Assembly: GCF_932526225.1 (NCBI RefSeq) | Contig: NC_064047.1 | Location: 15,303,621-15,367,620 of the forward strand | Direction of reading: 5' to 3' | DNA: 64,000 bases | Origin: Nematostella vectensis | Lineage: Eukaryota > Cnidaria > Anthozoa > Actiniaria > Edwardsiidae | Shown: piece by piece, positions 33,681 to 50,200 of the stretch | Numbering within the stretch: position 1 is the first letter of the stretch | How the letters are laid out: every line of letters begins with the position of its first letter | The notes under the pieces: model-generated | Database searches by the model: none | What the model saw: the letters and a program-made list of their open reading frames with translations, nothing else | What the model was told of the DNA's origin: nothing | Translations under genes and position numbers: made by a program

Positions 33681-35540
33681 AGCAATGATGAGCAATGATG
33701 AGCAATGATGAGCAATGATGAGCAATGATGAGCAATGATGGGCAATGATGAGCAATGATGAGCAATGATGAGCAATGATGAGCAATGATGAGCAATGATG
33801 AGCAATGATGAGCAATGATGAGCAATGATGAGCAATGATGAGCAATGATGAGCAATGATGAGCAATGATGAGCAATGATGAGCAATGATGAGCAATGATG
33901 AGCAATGATGAGCAATGATGAGCAATGATGAGCAATGATGAGCAATGATGAGCAATGATGAGCAATGATGAGCAATGATGAGCAATGATGAGCAATGATG
34001 AGCAATGATGAGCAATGATGAGCAATGATGAGCAATGATGAGCAATGATGAGCAATGATGAGCAATGATGAGCAATGATGAGCAATGATGAGCAATGATG
34101 AGCAATGATGAGCAATGATGAGCAATGATGAGCAATGATGAGCAATGATGAGCAATGATGAGCAATGATGAGCAATGATGAGCAATGATGAGCAATGATG
34201 AGCAATGATGAGCAATGATGAGCAATGATGAGCAATGATGAGCAATGATGAGCAATGATGAGCAATGATGAGCAATGATGAGCAATGATGAGCAATGATG
34301 AGCAATGATGAGCAATGATGAGCAATGATGAGCAATGATGAGCAATGATGAGCAATGATGAGCAATGATGAGCAATGATGAGCAATGATGAGCAATGATG
34401 AGCAATGATGAGCAATGATGAGCAATGATGAGCAATGATGAGCAATGATGAGCAATGATGAGCAATGATGAGCAATGATGAGCAATGATGAGCAATGATG
34501 AGCAATGATGAGCAATGATGAGCAATGATGAGCAATGATGAGCAATGATGAGCAATGATGAGCAATGATGAGCAATGATGAGCAATGATGAGCAATGATG
34601 AGCAATGATGAGCAATGATGAGCAATGATGAGCAATGATGAGCAATGATGAGCAATGATGAGCAATGATGAGCAATGATGAGCAATGATGAGCAATGATG
34701 AGCAATGATGAGCAATGATGAGCAATGATGAGCAATGATGAGCAATGATGAGCAATGATGAGCAATGATGAGCAATGATGAGCAATGATGAGCAATGATG
34801 AGCAATGATGAGCAATGATGAGCAATGATGAGCAATGATGAGCAATGATGAGCAATGATGAGCAATGATGAGCAATGATGAGCAATGATGAGCAATGATG
34901 AGCAATGATGAGCAATGATGAGCAATGATGAGCAATGATGAGCAATGATGAGCAATGATGAGCAATGATGAGCAATGATGAGCAATGATGAGCAATGATG
35001 AGCAATGATGAGCAATGATGAGCAATGATGAGCAATGATGAGCAATGATGAGCAATGATGAGCAATGATGAGCAATGATGAGCAATGATGAGCAATGATG
35101 AGCAATGATGAGCAATGATGAGCAATGATGAGCAATGATGAGCAATGATGAGCAATGATGAGCAATGATGAGCAATGATGAGCAATGATGAGCAATGATG
35201 AGCAATGATGAGCAATGATGAGCAATGATGAGCAATGATGAGCAATGATGAGCAATGATGAGCAATGATGAGCAATGATGAGCAATGATGAGCAATGATG
35301 AGCAATGATGAGCAATGATGAGCAATGATGAGCAATGATGAGCAATGATGAGCAATGATGAGCAATGATGAGCAATGATGAGCAATGATGAGCAATGATG
35401 AGCAATGATGAGCAATGATGAGCAATGATGAGCAATGATGAGCAATGATGAGCAATGATGAGCAATGATGAGCAATGATGAGCAATGATGAGCAATGATG
35501 AGCAATGATGAGCAATGATGAGCAATGATGAGCAATGATG
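33681..35540. repeat. 10-bp satellite, domain C: (AGCAATGATG)186
   Basis: 186 units with a single visible variant (GGCAATGATG at 33741-33750). Because 10 and 3 are coprime, all three minus frames stay open and give long Leu/Ile/Ala/His/Cys/Ser repeat strings; these are not genes. Confidence 0.98.
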
Positions 35541-36049
35541 AGTAATGATGAGTAATGATGATTAATGATGAGTAATGATGATTAATGATGATGAATGATG
35601 ATTAATGATGATGAATGATGATGAATGATGATGATTAATGATGATTAATGATGATTAATGATGATTAATGATGAGTAATGATGAGTAATGATGATTAATG
35701 ATGATTAATGATGATTAATGATGGGTAATGATGATTAATGATGGGTAATGATGGGTAATGATGGGTAATGATGGGTAATGATGGGTAATGATGGGTAATG
35801 ATGGGTAATGATGGGTAATGATGGGTAATGATGGGTAATGATGGGTAATGATGAGTAATGATGAGTAATGATGATTAATGATGATTAATGATGATTAATG
35901 ATGATTAATGATGATTAATGATGATTAATGATGATTAATGATGATTAATGATGATTGATGATGAGTAATGACGATTGATGATGAGTAATGATGAGTAATG
36001 ATGAGTAATGATGAGTAATGATGATTAATGATGATTAATGATGATTAAT

Positions 36050-39000
36050 GATGAGTAATGATGAGTAATGATGAGTAATGATGAGTAATGATGAGTAATG
36101 ATGAGTAATGATGAGTAATGATGAGTAATGATGAGTAATGATGAGTAATGATGAGTAATGATGAGTAATGATGAGTAATGATGATTAATGATGATTAATG
36201 ATGATTAATGATGATTAATGATGATTAATGATGATTAATGATGATTAATGATGATTAATGATGATTAATGATGATTAATGATGATTAATGATGATTAATG
36301 ATGATTAATAATGATTAATGATGATTAATGATGATTAATGATGATTAATGGTGATTAATGATGATTAATGGTGAGTAATGGTGAGTAATGGTGAGTAATG
36401 GTGAGTAATGGTGAGTAATGGTGAGTAATGGTGAGTAATGACGATTAATGACGATTAATGACAATTAATGACGATTAATGACAATTAATGACGATTACTG
36501 ACGATTAATGACGATTAATGACGATTAATGACGATTAATGACGATTAATGATGAGTAATGACGATTAATGATGAGTAATGACGATTAATGATGAGTAATG
36601 ATGAGTAATGATGAGTAATGATGAGTAATGATGATAAATGATGATAAATGATGATTAATGATGATTAAAGATGATTAATGATGATTAAAGATGATTAAAG
36701 ATGATTAAAGATGATTAAAGATGAGTAATGATGATTGATGATGAGTAATGATGAGTAATGATGAGTAATGATGAGTAATGATGAGTAATGATGAGTAATG
36801 ATGAGTAATGATGAGTAATGATGAGTAATGATGAGTAATGATGATTAATGATGAGTAATGATGATTAATGATGATAAATGATGATAAATGATGATTAATG
36901 ATGATAAATGATGAGTAATGATGATTAATGATGAGTAATGATGATTAATGATGAGTAATGATGATTGATGATGAGTAATGATGATTGATGATGAGTAATG
37001 ATGAGTAATGATGAGTAATGATGAGTAATGATGAGTAATGATGAGTAATGATGAGTAATGATGAGTAATGATGAGTAATGATGAGTAATGATGAGTAATG
37101 ATGAGTAATGATGAGTAATGATGAGTAATGATGAGTAATGATGAGTAATGATGAGTAATGTCGAGTAATGATGATTAATGTCGAGTAATGATGATTAATG
37201 TCGAGTAATGATGATTTATGTCGAGTAATGATGATTAATGTCGAGTAATGATGATTAATGTCGAGTAATGATGATTAATGTCGAGTAATGATGATTAATG
37301 TCGAGTAATGATGATTAATGTCGAGTAATGATGATTAATGTCGAGTAATGATGATTAATGTCGAGTAATGATGAGTAATGTCGATTAATGATGAGTAATG
37401 TCGATTAATGATGAGTAATGTCGATTAATGATGAGTAATGTCGATTAATGATGAGTAATGTCGATTAATGATGAGTAATGTCGATTAATGATGAGTAATG
37501 TCGATTAATGATGAGTAATGTCGATTAATGATGAGTAATGTCGATTAATGATGAGTAATGTCGATTAATGATGAGTAATGTCGATTAATGATGAGTAATG
37601 TCGATTAATGATGAGTAATGATGAGTAATGTCGATTAATGATGATTAATGATGATTAATGATGATTAATGTCGATTAATGTCGATTAATGATGATTAATG
37701 TCGATTAATGTCGATTAATGTCGATTAATGATGATTAATGTCGATTAATGTCGATTAATGTCGATTAATGTCGATTAATGTCGATTAATGTCGATTAATG
37801 TCGATTAATGTCGATTAATGTCGATTAATGTCGATTAATGATGATTAATGTCGATTAATGATGATTAATGATGAGTAATGATGATTAATGATGATTAATG
37901 ATGATTAATGATGAGTAATGATGAGTAATGATGAGTAATGATGAGTAATGATGAGTAATGATGAGTAATGATGAGTAATGATGATTAATGATGATTAATG
38001 ATGAGTAATGATGATTAATGATGAGTAATGATGATTAATGATGAGTAATGATGATTAATGATGAGTAATGATGAGTAATGATGATTAATGATGAGTAATG
38101 ATGATTAATGATGAGTAATGATGAGTAATGATGAGTAATGATGATTAATGATGATTAATGATGATTAATGATGAGTAATGGTGATTAATGGTGATTAATG
38201 ATGATTAATGATGAGTAATGATGATTAATGATGAGTAATGATGATTAATGATGATTAATGATGATTAATGTCGATTAATGTCGATTAATGATGATTAATG
38301 TCGATTAATGATGAGTAATGTCGATTAATGATGAGTAATGATGAGTAATGATGAGTAATGATGAGTAATGATGAGTAATGATGAGTAATGATGAGTAATG
38401 ATGAGTAATGATGAGTAATGATGAGTAATGATGAGTAATGATGATTAATGATGATTAATGATGATTAATGATGATTAATGATGATTAATGATGATTAATG
38501 ATGATTAATGATGATTAATGATGATTAATGATGATTAATGATGATTAATGATGATTAATAATGATTAATGATGATTAATGATGATTAATGATGATTAATG
38601 GTGATTAATGATGATTAATGGTGAGTAATGGTGAGTAATGGTGAGTAATGGTGAGTAATGGTGAGTAATGGTGAGTAATGGTGAGTAATGACGATTAATG
38701 ACGATTAATGACAATTAATGACGATTAATGACAATTAATGACGATTACTGACGATTAATGACGATTAATGACGATTAATGACGATTAATGACGATTAATG
38801 ATGAGTAATGACGATTAATGATGAGTAATGACGATTAATGATGAGTAATGATGAGTAATGATGAGTAATGATGAGTAATGATGATAAATGATGATAAATG
38901 ATGATTAATGATGATTAAAGATGATTAATGATGATTAAAGATGATTAAAGATGATTAAAGATGATTAAAGATGAGTAATGATGATTGATGATGAGTAATG

Positions 39001-40640
39001 ATGAGTAATGATGAGTAATGATGAGTAATGATGAGTAATGATGAGTAATGATGAGTAATGATGAGTAATGATGAGTAATGATGAGTAATGATGATTAATG
39101 ATGAGTAATGATGATTAATGATGATAAATGATGATAAATGATGATTAATGATGATAAATGATGAGTAATGATGATTAATGATGAGTAATGATGATTAATG
39201 ATGAGTAATGATGATTGATGATGAGTAATGATGATTGATGATGAGTAATGATGAGTAATGATGAGTAATGATGAGTAATGATGACTAATGATGAGTAATG
39301 ATGAGTAATGATGAGTAATGATGAGTAATGATGAGTAATGATGAGTAATGATGAGTAATGATGAGTAATGATGAGTAATGATGAGTAATGATGAGTAATG
39401 ATGAGTAATGATGAGTAATGTCGAGTAATGATGATTAATGTCGAGTAATGATGATTAATGTCGAGTAATGATGATTTATGTCGAGTAATGATGATTAATG
39501 TCGAGTAATGATGATTAATGTCGAGTAATGATGATTAATGTCGAGTAATGATGATTAATGTCGAGTAATGATGATTAATGTCGAGTAATGATGATTAATG
39601 TCGAGTAATGATGATTAATGTCGAGTAATGATGAGTAATGTCGATTAATGATGAGTAATGTCGATTAATGATGAGTAATGTCGATTAATGATGAGTAATG
39701 TCGATTAATGATGAGTAATGTCGATTAATGATGAGTAATGTCGATTAATGATGAGTAATGTCGATTAATGATGAGTAATGTCGATTAATGATGAGTAATG
39801 TCGATTAATGATGAGTAATGTCGATTAATGATGAGTAATGTCGATTAATGATGAGTAATGTCGATTAATGATGAGTAATGTCGATTAATGATGAGTAATG
39901 ATGAGTAATGTCGATTAATGATGATTAATGATGATTAATGATGATTAATGTCGATTAATGTCGATTAATGATGATTAATGTCGATTAATGTCGATTAATG
40001 TCGATTAATGTCGATTAATGATGATTAATGTCGATTAATGTCGATTAATGTCGATTAATGTCGATTAATGTCGATTAATGTCGATTAATGTCGATTAATG
40101 TCGATTAATGTCGATTAATGTCGATTAATGATGATTAATGTCGATTAATGATGATTAATGATGAGTAATGATGATTAATGATGATTAATGATGATTAATG
40201 ATGAGTAATGATGAGTAATGATGAGTAATGATGAGTAATGATGAGTAATGATGAGTAATGATGAGTAATGATGATTAATGATGATTAATGATGAGTAATG
40301 ATGATTAGTGATGAGTAATGATGATTAATGATGAGTAATGATGATTAATGATGAGTAATGATGAGTAATGATGATTAATGATGAGTAATGATGATTAATG
40401 ATGAGTAATGATGAGTAATGATGAGTAATGATGATTAATGATGATTAATGATGATTAATGATGAGTAATGGTGATTAATGGTGATTAATGATGATTAATG
40501 ATGAGTAATGATGATTAATGATGAGTAATGATGATTAATGATGATTAATGATGATTAATGTCGATTAATGTCGATTAATGATGATTAATGTCGATTAATG
40601 ATGAGTAATGTCGATTAATGATGAGTAATGATGAGTAATG
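36050..40640. repeat. Tandem pair of ~2.25-kb higher-order units in domain D
   Basis: Rare variants recur 2250 bp apart: 'atgattaata' at 36301/38551 and 'acgattactg' at 36491/38741, along with the runs of ATGATTAAAG and TCGAGT/ATGATT alternation in the same order. The second unit has private variants 'atgactaatg' (39281) and 'atgattagtg' (about 40301). Confidence 0.9.
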
Positions 40641-40979
40641 ATGAGTAATGATGATTAATGATGATTAATGATGATTAATGATGATTAATGATGATTAATG
40701 ATCAGTAATGATGAGTAATGATGATTAATGATGATTAATGATGATTAATGATGAGTAATGATGAGTAATGATGAGTAATGATGAGTAATGATGAGTAATG
40801 ATGATTAATGATGATTAATGATGATTAATGATGATTAATGATGATTAATGATGATTAATGATGATTAATGATGATTAATGATGATTAATTGTGATTAATG
40901 ATGATTAATGGTGATTAATGGTGATTAATGATGATTAATGATGATTAATGATGATTAATGATGATTAATGATGATTAAT

Positions 40980-43900
40980 GATGATTAATGGTGATTAATG
41001 ATGATTAATGATGATTAATGGTGATTAATGATGAGTAATGATGAGTAATGATGATTAATGATGAGTAATGATGATTAATGATGAGTAATGATGATTAATG
41101 ATGATTAATGATGATTAATGATGATTAATGATGATTAATGATGATTAATGATGATTAATGATGATTAATGTCGATTAATGTCGATTAATGTCGATTAATG
41201 TCGATTAATGTCGATTAATGTCGATTAATGATGAGTAATGATGAGTAATGATGAGTAATGATGATTAATGATGATTAATGATGAGTAATGATGAGTAATG
41301 ATGATTAATGATGATTAATGATGATTAATGATGAGTAATGATGATTAATGATGATTAATGATGAGTAATGATGAGTAATGATGAGTAATGGTGATTAATG
41401 ATGATTAATGATGATTAATGATGATTAATGATGATTAATGATGATTAATGATGAGTAATGATGATTAATGTCGATTAATGTCGATTAATGTCGATTAATG
41501 TCGATTAATGTCGATTAATGTCGATTAATGTCGATTAATGTCGATTAATGTCGATTAATGTCGATTAATGTCGATTAATGTCGATTAATGTCGATTAATG
41601 TCGATTAATGATGAGTAATGTCGATTAATGATGAGTAATGATGATTAATGATGAGTAATGATGATTAATGATGATTAATGATGATTAATGATGATTAATG
41701 ATGATTAATGATGATTAATGATGATTAATGATGATTAATGATGATTAATGATGATTAATGATGATTAATGATGAGTAATGATGATTAATGATGATTAATG
41801 ATGATTAATGATGAGTAATGATGATTAATGATGAGTAATGATGATTAATGATGATTAATGATGAGTAATGATGAGTAATGATGAGTAATGATGAGTAATG
41901 ATGATTAATGTCGATTAATGATGATTAATGTCGATTAATGATGATTAATGTCGATTAATGATGATTAATGTCGATTAATGATGATTAATGTCGATTAATG
42001 ATGATTAATGTCGATTAATGATGATTAATGTCGATTAATGATGAGTAATGTCGATTAATGATGAGTAATGATGAGTAATGATGAGTAATGATGAGTAATG
42101 ATGTGTAATGATGATTAATGATGAGTAATGATGATTAATGATGAGTAATGATGAGTAATGATGAGTAATGATGAGTAATGATGAGTAATGATGATTAATG
42201 ATGAGTAATGATGATTAATGGTGATTAATGATGATTAATGATGAGTAATGATGAGTAATGATGATTAATGTCGATTAATGTCGATTAATGTCGATTAATG
42301 TCGATTAATGTCGATTAATGTCGATTAATGTCGATTAATGTCGATTAATGATGAGTAATGTCGATTAATGATGAGTAATGTCGATTAATGATGAGTAATG
42401 ATGAGTAATGATGATTAATGATGATTAATGATGATTAATGATGATTAATGATGATTAATGATGAGTAATGATGATTAATGATGATTAATGGTGATTAATG
42501 ATGATTAATGATGAGTAATGATGAGTAATGATGATTAATGATGAGTAATGATGATTAATGATGAGTAATGATGATTAATGATGATTAATGATGATTAATG
42601 ATGATTAATGTCGATTAATGATGAGTAATGTCGATTAATGATGAGTAATGTCGATTAATGATGAGTAATGTCGATTAATGATGAGTAATGATGAGTAATG
42701 ATGAGTAATGATGAGTAATGATGATTAATGATGAGTAATGATGATTAATGATGAGTAATGATGAGTAATGATGATTAATGATGAGTAATGATGATTAATG
42801 ATGAGTAATGATGATTAATGATGAGTAATGATGATTAATGATTAGTAATGATGAGTAATGATGATTAATGATGATTAATGATGAGTAATGATGATTAATG
42901 ATGAGTAATGATGCTTAATGTCGATTAATGTCGATTAATGTCGATTAATGTCGATTAATGTCGATTAATGATGAGTAATGATGAGTAATGATGAGTAATG
43001 ATGAGTAATGATGAGTAATGATGATTAATGATGATTAATGATGATTAATGATGATTAATGATGATTAATGATGATTAATGATGATTAATGATGATTAATG
43101 ATGATTAATGTCGATTAATGTCGATTAATGTCGATTAATGTCGATTAATGTCGATTAATGTCGAGTAATGATGAGTAATGATGAGTAATGATGATTAATG
43201 ATGAGTAATGATGAGTAATGATGAGTAATGATGATTAATGATGAGTAATGATGATTAATGATGAGTAATGATGATTAATGATGAGTAATGATGATTAATG
43301 ATGAGTAATGATGATTAATGATGAGTAATGATGATTAATGATGAGTAATGATGAGTAATGGTGATTAATGATGATTAATGTCGATTAATGATGAGTAATG
43401 TCGATTAATGATGATTAATGTCGATTAATGATGATTAATGTCGATTAATGATGATTAATGATGAGTAATGATGATTAATGATGAGTAATGATGAGTAATG
43501 ATGAGTAATGATGATTAATGATGATTAATGATGATTAATGATGATTAATGATGAGTAATGATGATTAATGATGATTAATGATGATTAATGATGATTAATG
43601 ATGATTAATGATGATTAATGATGATTAATGATGAGTAATGATGATTAATGATGATTAATGGTGATTAATGATGATTAATGATGATTAATGGTGATTAATG
43701 ATGAGTAATGATGAGTAATGATGATTAATGATGAGTAATGATGATTAATGATGAGTAATGATGATTAATGATGATTAATGATGATTAATGATGATTAATG
43801 ATGATTAATGATGATTAATGATGATTAATGATGATTAATGATGATTAATGTCGATTAATGTCGATTAATGTCGATTAATGTCGATTAATGTCGATTAATG

Positions 43901-45200
43901 TCGATTAATGATGAGTAATGATGAGTAATGATGAGTAATGATGATTAATGATGATTAATGATGAGTAATGATGAGTAATGATGATTAATGATGATTAATG
44001 ATGATTAATGATGAGTAATGATGATTAATGATGATTAATGATGAGTAATGATGAGTAATGATGAGTAATGGTGATTAATGATGATTAATGATGATTAATG
44101 ATGATTAATGATGATTAATGATGATTAATGATGAGTAATGATGATTAATGTCGATTAATGTCGATTAATGTCGATTAATGTCGATTAATGTCGATTAATG
44201 TCGATTAATGTCGATTAATGTCGATTAATGTCGATTAATGTCGATTAATGTCGATTAATGTCGATTAATGTCGATTAATGTCGATTAATGTCGATTAATG
44301 TCGATTAATGATGAGTAATGTCGATTATGGATGAGTAATGATGATTAATGATGAGTAATGATGATTAATGATGATTAATGATGATTAATGATGATTAATG
44401 ATGATTAATGATTATTAATGATGATTAATGATGATTAATGATGATTAATGATGATTAATGATGATTAATGATGATTAATGATGATTAATGATGATTAATG
44501 ATGATTAATGATGAGTAATGATGATTAATGATGAGTAATGATGATTAATGATGATTAATGATGAGTAATGATGAGTAATGATGAGTAATGATGAGTAATG
44601 ATGATTAATGTCGATTAATGATGATTAATGTCGATTAATGATGATTAATGTCGATTAATGATGATTAATGTCGATTAATGATGATTAATGTCGATTAATG
44701 ATGATTAATGTCGATTAATGATGATTAATGTCGATTAATGATGAGTAATGTCGATTAATGATGAGTAATGATGAGTAATGATGAGTAATGATGAGTAATG
44801 ATGTGTAATGATGATTAATGATGAGTAATGATGATTAATGATGAGTAATGATGAGTAATGATGAGTAATGATGAGTAATGATGAGTAATGATGATTAATG
44901 ATGAGTAATGATGATTAATGGTGATTAATGATGATTAATGAGGAGTAATGATGAGTAATGATGATTAATGTCGATTAATGTCGATTAATGTCGATTAATG
45001 TCGATTAATGTCGATTAATGTCGATTAATGTCGATTAATGTCGATTAATGTCGATTAATGATGAGTAATGTCGATTAATGATGAGTAATGTCGATTAATG
45101 ATGAGTAATGATGAGTAATGATGATTAATGATGATTAATGATGATTAATGATGATTAATGATGATTAATGATGATTAATGATGATTAATGATGATTAATG
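40980..45200. repeat. ~2.7-kb higher-order duplication in domain D
   Basis: Variant order from about 40.98 kb recurs from about 43.65 kb. The unique 'atgtgtaatg' is at 42101 and 44801 (shift 2700), while the GTGATT cluster at 40991 matches 43661 (shift 2670); the 30-bp difference is local gain of three 10-mers. Confidence 0.8.
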
Positions 45201-47290
45201 ATGATTAATGATGATTAATGATGATTAATGATGATTAATGATGATTAATGATGATTAATGTCGATTAATGTCGATTAATGTCGATTAATGATGAGTAATG
45301 TCGATTAATGATGATTAATGATGAGTAATGATGATTAATGATGAGTAATGATGATTAATGATGAGTAATGATGATTAATGATGAGTAATGATGATTATTG
45401 ATGAGTAATGATGATTAATGATGAGTAATGATGATTAATGATGAGTAATGATGATTAATGATGAGTAATGATGATTAATGATGAGTAATGATGATTAATG
45501 ATGAGTAATGATGATTAATGATGAGTAATGATGATTAATGATGAGTAATGATGATTAATGATGAGTAATGATGATTAATGATGAGTAATGATGATTAATG
45601 ATGAGTAATGATGATTAATGATGAGTAATTATGATTAATGATGAGTAATGATGATTAATGATGAGTAATGATGATTAATGATGAGTAATGTCGATTAATG
45701 ATGATTAATGTCGATTAATGATGATTAATGTCGATTAATGATGATTAATGTCGATTAATGATGATTAATGTCGATTAATGATGAGTAATGTCGATTAATG
45801 ATGATTAATGATGATTAATGTCGATTAATGATGATTAATGATGATTAATGATCAGTAATGATGATTAATGATGAGTAATGATGAGTAATGATGAGTAATG
45901 ATGATTAATGTCGATTAATGATGATTAATGATGATTAATGTCGATTAATGTCGATTAATGTCGATTAATGTCGATTAATGATGAGTAATGTCGATTAATG
46001 ATGAGTAATGATGAGTAATGATGAGTAATGATGATTAATGATGATTAATGATGAGTAATGATGATTAATGATGAGTAATGATGATTAATGATGAGTAATG
46101 ATGATTAATGATGAGTAATGATGAGTAATGATGAGTAATGATGATTAATGATGAGTAATGATGAGTAATGATGAGTAATGATGAGTAATGATGAGTAATG
46201 ATGAGTAATGATGAGTAATGATGAGTAATGATGAGTAATGATGAGTAATGATGATTAATGATGATTAATGATGATTAATGATGATTAATGATGATTAATG
46301 ATGATTAATGATGATTAATGATGATTAATGATGATTAATGATGATTAATGGTGATTAATGATGATTACTGATGAGTAATGATGATTAATGATGAGTAATG
46401 ATGATTAATGGTGATTAATGATGAGTAATGATGAGTAATGATGAGTAATGATGAGTAATGATGAGTAATGATGATTAATGATGAGTAATGATGATTAATG
46501 ATGATTAATGATGAGTAATGATGATTAATGATGAGTAATGATGAGTAATGATGATTAATGATGAGTAATGATGAGTAATGATGAGTAATGATGAGTAATG
46601 ATGAGTAATGATGATTGATGATGATTAATGATGAGTAATGATGATTAATGATGATTAATGTCGATTAATGATGATTAATGTCGATTAATGATGATTAATG
46701 ATGATTAATGATGATTAATGATGATTAATGATGAGTAATGATGAGTAATGATGAGTAATGGTGATTAATGATGAGTAATGGTGATTAATGATGATTAATG
46801 ATGAGTAATGATGATTAATGATGATTAATGATGATTAATGATGATTAATGATGATTAATGTCGATTAATGTCGATTGATGTCGATTAATGTCGATTAATG
46901 TCGATTAATGATGAGTAATGTCGATTAATGATGAGTAATGTCGATTAATGATGAGTAATGTCGATTAATGATGAGTAATGTCGATTAATGATGAGTAATG
47001 ATGAGTAATGTCGAGTAATGATGAGTAATGTCGATTAATGATGAGTAATGTCGATTAATGATTAGTAATGATGAGTAATGATGATTAATGATGATTAATG
47101 TCGATTAATGATGATTAATGTCGATTAATGATGATTAATGATGAGTAATGATGATTAATGATGAGTAATGATGATTAATGATGAGTAATGATGATTAATG
47201 ATGAGTAATGATGATTAATGATGAGTAATGATGAGTAATGATGAGTAATGATGAGTAATGATGAGTAATGATGAGTAATGATGAGTAATG

Positions 47291-50200
47291 ATGAGCAATG
47301 ATGAGCAATGAGGAGCAATGATGAGCAATGATGAGCAATGATGAGCAATGATGAGCAATGATGAGCAATGATGAGCAATGATGAGTAATGATGATTAATG
47401 ATGATTAATGATGAGTAATGATGAGTAATGATGATTAATGATGAGTAATGATGAGTAATGATGATGAATGATGATGAATGATGATGATTAATGATGATTA
47501 ATGATGATTAATGATGATTAATGATGAGTAATGATGAGTAATGATGATTAATGATGATTAATGATGATTAATGATGGGTAATGATGATTAATGATGGGTA
47601 ATGATGGGTAATGATGGGTAATGATGGGTAATGATGGGTAATGATGGGTAATGATGGGTAATGATGGGTAATGATGGGTAATGATGGGTAATGATGAGTA
47701 ATGATGAGTAATGATGATTAATGATGATTAATGATGATTAATGATGATTAATGATGATTAATGATGATTAATGATGATTAATGATGATTAATGATGATTG
47801 ATGATGAGTAATGATGATTGATGATGAGTAATGATGAGTAATGATGAGTAATGATGAGTAATGATGATTAATGATGATTAATGATGATTAATGATGAGTA
47901 ATGATGAGTAATGATGAGTAATGATGAGTAATGATGAGTAATGATGAGTAATGATGAGTAATGATGAGTAATGATGAGTAATGATGAGTAATGATGAGTA
48001 ATGATGAGTAATGATGAGTAATGATGAGTAATGATGATTAATGATGATTAATGATCATTAATGATGATTAATGATGATTAATGATGATTAATGATGATTA
48101 ATAATGATTAATGATGATTAATGATGATTAATGATGATTAATGATGATTAATGATGATTAATAATGATTAATGATGATTAATGATGATTAATGATGATTA
48201 ATGGTGATTAATGATGATTAATGGTGAGTAATGGTGAGTAATGGTGAGTAATGGTGAGTAATGGTGAGTAATGGTGAGTAATGGTGAGTAATGACGATTA
48301 ATGACGATTAATGACAATTAATGACGATTAATGACAATTAATGACGATTACTGACGATTAATGACGATTAATGACGATTAATGACGATTAATGACGATTA
48401 ATGATGAGTAATGACGATTAATGATGAGTAATGACGATTAATGATGAGTAATGATGAGTAATGATGAGTAATGATGAGTAATGATGATAAATGATGATAA
48501 ATGATGATTAATGATGATTAAAGATGATTAATGATGATTAAAGATGATTAAAGATGATTAAAGATGATTAAAGATGAGTAATGATGATTGATGATGAGTA
48601 ATGATGAGTAATGATGAGTAATGATGAGTAATGATGAGTAATGATGAGTAATGATGAGTAATGATGAGTAATGATGAGTAATGATGAGTAATGATGATTA
48701 ATGATGAGTAATGATGATTAATGATGATAAATGATGATAAATGATGATTAATGATGATAAATGATGAGTAATGATGATTAATGATGAGTAATGATGATTA
48801 ATGATGAGTAATGATGATTGATGATGAGTAATGATGATTGATGATGAGTAATGATGAGTAATGATGAGTAATGATGAGTAATGATGAGTAATGATGAGTA
48901 ATGATGAGTAATGATGAGTAATGATGAGTAATGATGAGTAATGATGAGTAATGATGAGTAATGATGAGTAATGATGAGTAATGATGAGTAATGATGAGTA
49001 ATGATGAGTAATGTCGAGTAATGATGATTAATGTCGAGTAATGATGATTAATGTCGAGTAATGATGATTTATGTCGAGTAATGATGATTAATGTCGAGTA
49101 ATGATGATTAATGTCGAGTAATGATGATTAATGTCGAGTAATGATGATTAATGTCGAGTAATGATGATTAATGTCGAGTAATGATGATTAATGTCGAGTA
49201 ATGATGATTAATGTCGAGTAATGATGAGTAATGTCGATTAATGATGAGTAATGTCGATTAATGATGAGTAATGTCGATTAATGATGAGTAATGTCGATTA
49301 ATGATGAGTAATGTCGATTAATGATGAGTAATGTCGATTAATGATGAGTAATGTCGATTAATGATGAGTAATGTCGATTAATGATGAGTAATGTCGATTA
49401 ATGATGAGTAATGTCGATTAATGATGAGTAATGTCGATTAATGATGAGTAATGTCGATTAATGATGAGTAATGATGAGTAATGTCGATTAATGATGATTA
49501 ATGATGATTAATGATGATTAATGTCGATTAATGTCGATTAATGATGATTAATGTCGATTAATGTCGATTAATGTCGATTAATGTCGATTAATGATGATTA
49601 ATGTCGATTAATGTCGATTAATGTCGATTAATGTCGATTAATGTCGATTAATGTCGATTAATGTCGATTAATGTCGATTAATGTCGATTAATGTCGATTA
49701 ATGATGATTAATGTCGATTAATGATGATTAATGATGAGTAATGATGATTAATGATGATTAATGATGATTAATGATGAGTAATGATGAGTAATGATGAGTA
49801 ATGATGAGTAATGATGAGTAATGATGAGTAATGATGAGTAATGATGATTAATGATGATTAATGATGAGTAATGATGATTAATGATGAGTAATGATGATTA
49901 ATGATGAGTAATGATGATTAATGATGAGTAATGATGAGTAATGATGATTAATGATGAGTAATGATGATTAATGATGAGTAATGATGAGTAATGATGAGTA
50001 ATGATGATTAATGATGATTAATGATGATTAATGATGAGTAATGGTGATTAATGGTGATTAATGATGATTAATGATGAGTAATGATGATTAATGATGAGTA
50101 ATGATGATTAATGATGATTAATGATGATTAATGTCGATTAATGTCGATTAATGATGATTAATGTCGATTAATGATGAGTAATGTCGATTAATGATGAGTA

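Noticed and set aside
33492-35535. Minus-strand ORFs of 618-677 codons rich in Leu, Ile, His, Cys and Ser
   Set aside because: They are translations of a pure 10-bp repeat, open in all three frames. No promoter, composition or domain supports a gene.
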